From the NCBI GenBank assembly GCA_039621445.1, contig CP154956.1, positions 61,626,362 to 61,690,361 of the forward strand: DNA of 64,000 nt. Reading direction: 5' to 3'. Positions 60,640 through 64,000 of this stretch are shown piece after piece. The position numbers and the translations under genes were made by a program. Each line of letters opens with the position of its first letter. The stretch's first letter is position 1. Origin of the DNA: Euglena gracilis (Eukaryota; Euglenida; Euglenophyceae; Euglenales). The notes under the pieces are model-generated. The model saw nothing but the letters and a program-made list of their open reading frames with translations, was not told where the DNA came from and searched no databases.

Positions 60640-61295
60640 CCTAGAATTAAGCCCCCCCCATTTAAACCACCCGTCGGTTTAGGACTTTTGGGTTGGCGGA
60701 AATCCTGGAGGGGGTCGGTTTAGACGGGGGGTCGGTTTCAGGGGGAGCACGCGGCTGGCCGACGGCGTGACGGAAGCGGGTTGATATTAGCAAGGCAATT
60801 TCAATTGGCAAATGCCCAATTTGGTCGGCCAATTCCTAAGTTTGAGTGACAAAGGCTTAATTTGGATGCAAATTCTTAATTTTCGGGGGCAAATGCTGAA
60901 TTTTGGGTGTAATATCCAATTTTTGGTGGCAGACTGCCTAATTTTGGGTGTAAACTTCAAATTTTAGATGGCAAATACCTAATTTTGCAATTTTTGGGTT
61001 CCAACACCAAATTTTCGAAGGAAAATGTCCAATTTGAGGTGCAAACTCCAAAATTTGGAAGCAAATGCCAAATTTTGGGTGTAAAATCCTAATTTTGGGT
61101 CATCAATGCCAACTATTCAATTAGCATGGACGCTCTTTCCGTTGGCGGCTTCCATTATGTTGTGCATGTTTGTCATCCAACTTGCCATGGGTCGGTTTAT
61201 TTATTTTTTTGGTTGAAATTCTGCAATGGGTCGGTTTGGAAGGGTAGGTCGGTTTAGAAGGGGGGTCGGTTTAAATGGGGGGGGGGGGGTTACCT
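60640..61295. mobile_element. GTCGGTTTA-bounded foldback element
   Basis: Left CCACCCGTCGGTTTAGG and right GGGGGGTCGGTTTAAATGGG, each repeated several times, bound a satellite (60785-61120). Confidence 0.5.
60785..61120. repeat. degenerate 20-22 bp satellite
   Basis: About 15 units of the type GGCAAATGCCAAATTTTGGGT follow one another, alternating GGTG(T/C)AAA and GGCAAAT starts. Confidence 0.8.
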
Positions 61296-61639
61296 CAAAT
61301 TAATTTCCCCCTTTGGCCTGGATTTTGGGTGCCCAAATAATACACTCCTCCTGCTGCACTGCATTGATTGCAAATTAAGCAATTAAAAAAATCATCAATT
61401 GCCTCAAAAACCGCACATCTTAACACAAAAAGGATGATCGACACAAGACAATAGAGGCAGTGCCAACATCAAATAAAAATTCCAAAAATCAGACGGGAAA
61501 TAAGCACAAAAAATGTATAAAAAATGCACAAAAAATGCGCATTTTTGGAAAATTTTAACAAAATGCGAAAAAAAATTCTGGCGCATTTTCACCCTTGTTT
61601 CCCCTTTTTTTTCCAGCTCATTTTTTGCTCTTTGGCTCT

Positions 61640-61658
61640 CTTTTTTTTTGTTTTTTTT

Positions 61659-61710
<52 letters not shown>

Positions 61711-61752
61711 CTTTTTTTTGTTTTTTGGTTTTTTAAAATATCTTTTTTTTTT

Positions 61753-61784
<32 letters not shown>

Positions 61785-61798
61785 TTTTTTTTTATTTC
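61640..61798. repeat. poly-T tract
   Basis: Nearly 160 bases of T with sparse G, C and A. It could be a retroposed tail or slippage product. The frames of Phe residues are artefacts. Bases 61300-62480 otherwise hold only AT-rich sequence. Confidence 0.95.
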
Positions 61799-62689
61799 GA
61801 TAACTTTTTTGCTCTGGCTCTCTTTGTTGTGATTCGCTTTTTTCCCATTTCGACCGGTTTTTCGCATTTTTTTTCGTTTTTTTTTAAATTTTTAATTATA
61901 TATATTTTTGAAGCTGACATTTTCCTCCATAAATCCCAGTATATTTATAAATTTCGGGCCATATTTGTTTCTTTTTCTCACAGATTTTGCATATTTTTGC
62001 ATATTTCCCCCCAAAATACGCATTTTTGTGCATTTTTGCACATTTTTTTTTTGGACGCCAGGCTAGCATATCACCCCCCTCCCTGCAGAAATGGAAAGCA
62101 AATGTGCCTTTTGAAGGTCCTTTTTGAGTTTGAAAATTTCCCAAAATGATACTCCCCCAAAATTATATGCCCCTTTTTTGGCCCTGATTTCGGATGCCCA
62201 AAGAATATACTCCCGAGCATGTTATTGGGGAAGAGGATTGCAACACAAGAACGCCTTGAAATTAAATTTATGAAGAGTTTGTACAATAAAATCCTCCTGA
62301 AATTCAATTAAGTAACACGTCTTCACCCTACTACTCTTGAATCAGTGGGTTGGTATTCCTCCCCCTCCCCCCAATTTGGTGCACGCCCAAATGACATACC
62401 AGAGGGGAGGACACACAAAAAACATATTTGTCCAAAGTGATCCGAGAACTCGTTGAGGTGAGAAATGCGCCGAGGGCGGAGAGATCAGCGAGAACTTGAA
62501 ATGCCACTCCTCGTCCACCGGGGGGAAGCAGGAGGAGGAAAGGAAACCCGCCGGTAGGCAACGAAACAGCGAAGTGCAGTTGTGCCCAAGCCCCCCCCCC
62601 CCCGCCAGCCATTTCCATTTGAATTGTTTCCCTTTGCCCCCCCCATGCCCGTCCCCGGCTCTGGCTGCCGGGGGCCGGTCCCCCCTCCC

Positions 62690-62880
62690 CTGCCTCTCCC
62701 GCCGCTGCCCAGCCCACCCACCCGCTCATCGCGAGGGCCCCGGCAGCGCCGCCTCCGCGCTGCGGTGGCCCGGCAGCCCCGGCGTGCCTGGGCGTCCCTC
62801 GCCTTGGACCACCCTGAGTGGAGGGGCTCTCCCCTCCCCACCACGCATCGCACATGAGGCCAGCATCCCCCCGGACCAGG
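62690..62880 (+). CDS. putative GC-rich exon of a right-hand gene
   Basis: A GC-rich block of exon-like composition lies between GCTGCCCAG and GACCAG|GGTGTG. Two plus frames are open, Pro/Ser/Arg-rich, and neither has a recognisable domain. It may be an exon of the gene continuing at 63309. Confidence 0.25.
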
Positions 62881-63308
62881 GTGTGCAGCTGTGTGTGTGT
62901 GTGTGTGACATACATCCTCAGCAGTGTGAACATGCAGAGTGCATGTGACCCCTGCCCAGGCGTATATTTAATATGATCACAAATACACACAAACATAAAC
63001 ATACGTGCATGTGCATTTGCTTCTTGCAGATGATACATGCATATTTGTGCGCATGTGTTTATGTATGTATGTTCAAAAAAGTGGATGTGCAGTACCCCAA
63101 AGATGGTCATTTTCCCTCAGTGTCCTGCTGCCATCATTTGTCCCTCTTTTGCCAACTTGGGAAATTGTCTTTTGTTCAAAAAAATTTGAAACAGATTGCC
63201 ATGCCTGCATTTCATTCCACCTGCATACAAAGGGGTCAGTGCTTTGGGCCCTGGGGCTGCTGCAGCCTCCTGGCCCCCTCCCTCCCCTCCTCACAGGGCT
63301 CCCCCCAG

Positions 63309-63408
63309 GTGGGGCCGCCGCCCTCGGGCCGAGAGACGCTGGAGATGGGCCCCCGGAGCCCTGACAGCGCCCGCTTCCGGTGGTTTGTGCTGGGGGAGGA
63401 CGACAGTG
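63309..63408 (+). CDS. putative exon of a gene leaving the window
   Basis: CTCCCCCCAG precedes a frame reading VGPPPSGRETLEMGPRSPDS, then ARFRWFVLGEDDS before GTATCC. The sequence looks coding (GC-rich third positions, clean splice sites). No family is recognised. Confidence 0.45.
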
Positions 63409-63480
63409 GTATCCGCCCGCCTCCCCACTGCCCCTGTGGGGTGGGACGTCGCAGGAGGTCGGGGTCAAGCACCTAGAGCT

Positions 63481-63532
63481 AAAATGGCCAAAAATGGCCT
63501 AAAATGGCCTAGGCCATTTTAGGCCATTTTAA
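63481..63532. repeat. palindrome of AAAATGGCC units
   Basis: Direct AAAATGGCC units turn at GGCCTAGGCC into GGCCATTTT units. Downstream to 64000 the DNA is AT-rich with no feature seen. Confidence 0.75.
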
Positions 63533-64000
63533 GGTATAGGTGGGGGTTCTGAAAATCATAATTTTTGGTCATCTTTGTCCCGAAAACAGTATCATAACGT
63601 GTGCAAACCTTCTCTTGTTCAGTAATAACAAATGTACATCCAAAAAAGCATGCAAAATTCATGAACGCTGATCAAAACAATGGGAAGCTCAACAAGTCTA
63701 TATTCATATTCATAGAGGAATTCTGAACAATAAGAATTTACGGTTGATGAAATTTTTCAGAGAAAAAAAACGTTGGACAAAAAATAATTTTTTTTTATTT
63801 GTGCTACCAAAAAGGCTCCCGTTTTTTTTTGTGAATTCTACACCATTTTGCGGAATTTCGCAATAAGAAGTCATTTTTTCTGAAAGATAATGCTGCTGCC
63901 TGGTGAAATTCAATTTGATTTTGGCATTGTTTCAACCATGTATATCATTCATTTTATTATGATAAATATTAAAGAATAATTATTAAGATCCATAATACAA

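Noticed and set aside
61513-62149. Phe-rich frames across the poly-T tract
   Set aside because: Homopolymer artefact with no coding signature.
62331-63110. 259-residue minus-strand open frame
   Set aside because: It spans a microsatellite and GC-rich sequence with no conserved segment. Plus-strand splice sites at 63309-63408 suggest that the local gene is on the other strand.
1-64000. tRNA, rRNA or spliced-leader RNA genes
   Set aside because: I looked for cloverleaf boxes and rRNA-like conserved blocks and saw none. A covariance-model scan would be decisive and could not be run.

Overview
This window is nuclear DNA of a eukaryote with sparse genes, long introns and dense repeats. The best guess is a euglenid alga. 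Two repair-type genes contain many introns that lack GT-AG ends. These introns begin three bases before a CAG and end five bases after a CTG, with inverted-repeat tips, which is the pattern described for euglenid nonconventional introns. Other introns in the same genes are ordinary GT-AG, and one looks like GC-AG. The plant-like HIRAN sequence and the TTAGGG-type interstitial repeats are compatible with this. The species cannot be fixed from sequence alone.

Layout. Bases 1-15000 hold no gene I can support. They are a mosaic of G-run snap-back repeats, GC-rich palindromes, a decayed Tigger/pogo DNA transposon with TA target duplications (4056-6792), a long inverted repeat around telomere-like sequence (about 10830-12100) and several foldback elements. 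From about 15041 to 30990 runs a plus-strand gene for a coiled-coil protein with a C-terminal CaaX (CAIA) box, split into small exons by introns up to several kb. Its introns contain MITEs with CAG...CTG ends and 8-bp target duplications, plus a broken non-LTR reverse transcriptase on the minus strand (about 20600-22241). A single putative zinc-knuckle exon lies at 31934-31997.

From 35868 to 45853 is a plus-strand gene with a PNKP/aprataxin-type FHA domain, a Ser/Arg/Lys-rich linker and a Rad18-type (UBZ4) zinc finger. It is followed at about 47045-59863 by a complete RAD5/HLTF (SMARCA3)-type gene with HIRAN, SNF2 helicase, an embedded C3HC4 RING finger and the helicase C-terminal domain, about 880 codons in total. 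The two neighbours are both plausible DNA-damage-response proteins. The last 4 kb holds a 21-bp satellite, a poly-T tract and at least one exon of a further gene that leaves the window.

Main observation. The nonconventional introns of the helicase gene and the free-standing repeats share CAG...CTG tips and 8-bp target duplications. One intron (51957-52320) is itself a copy of a MITE family found elsewhere in the window, inserted in the coding sequence just before helicase motif I. Removing 3 nt on the left and 5 nt on the right of each element removes exactly one 8-bp duplication and restores the reading frame. This directly supports a transposon origin for this intron class.
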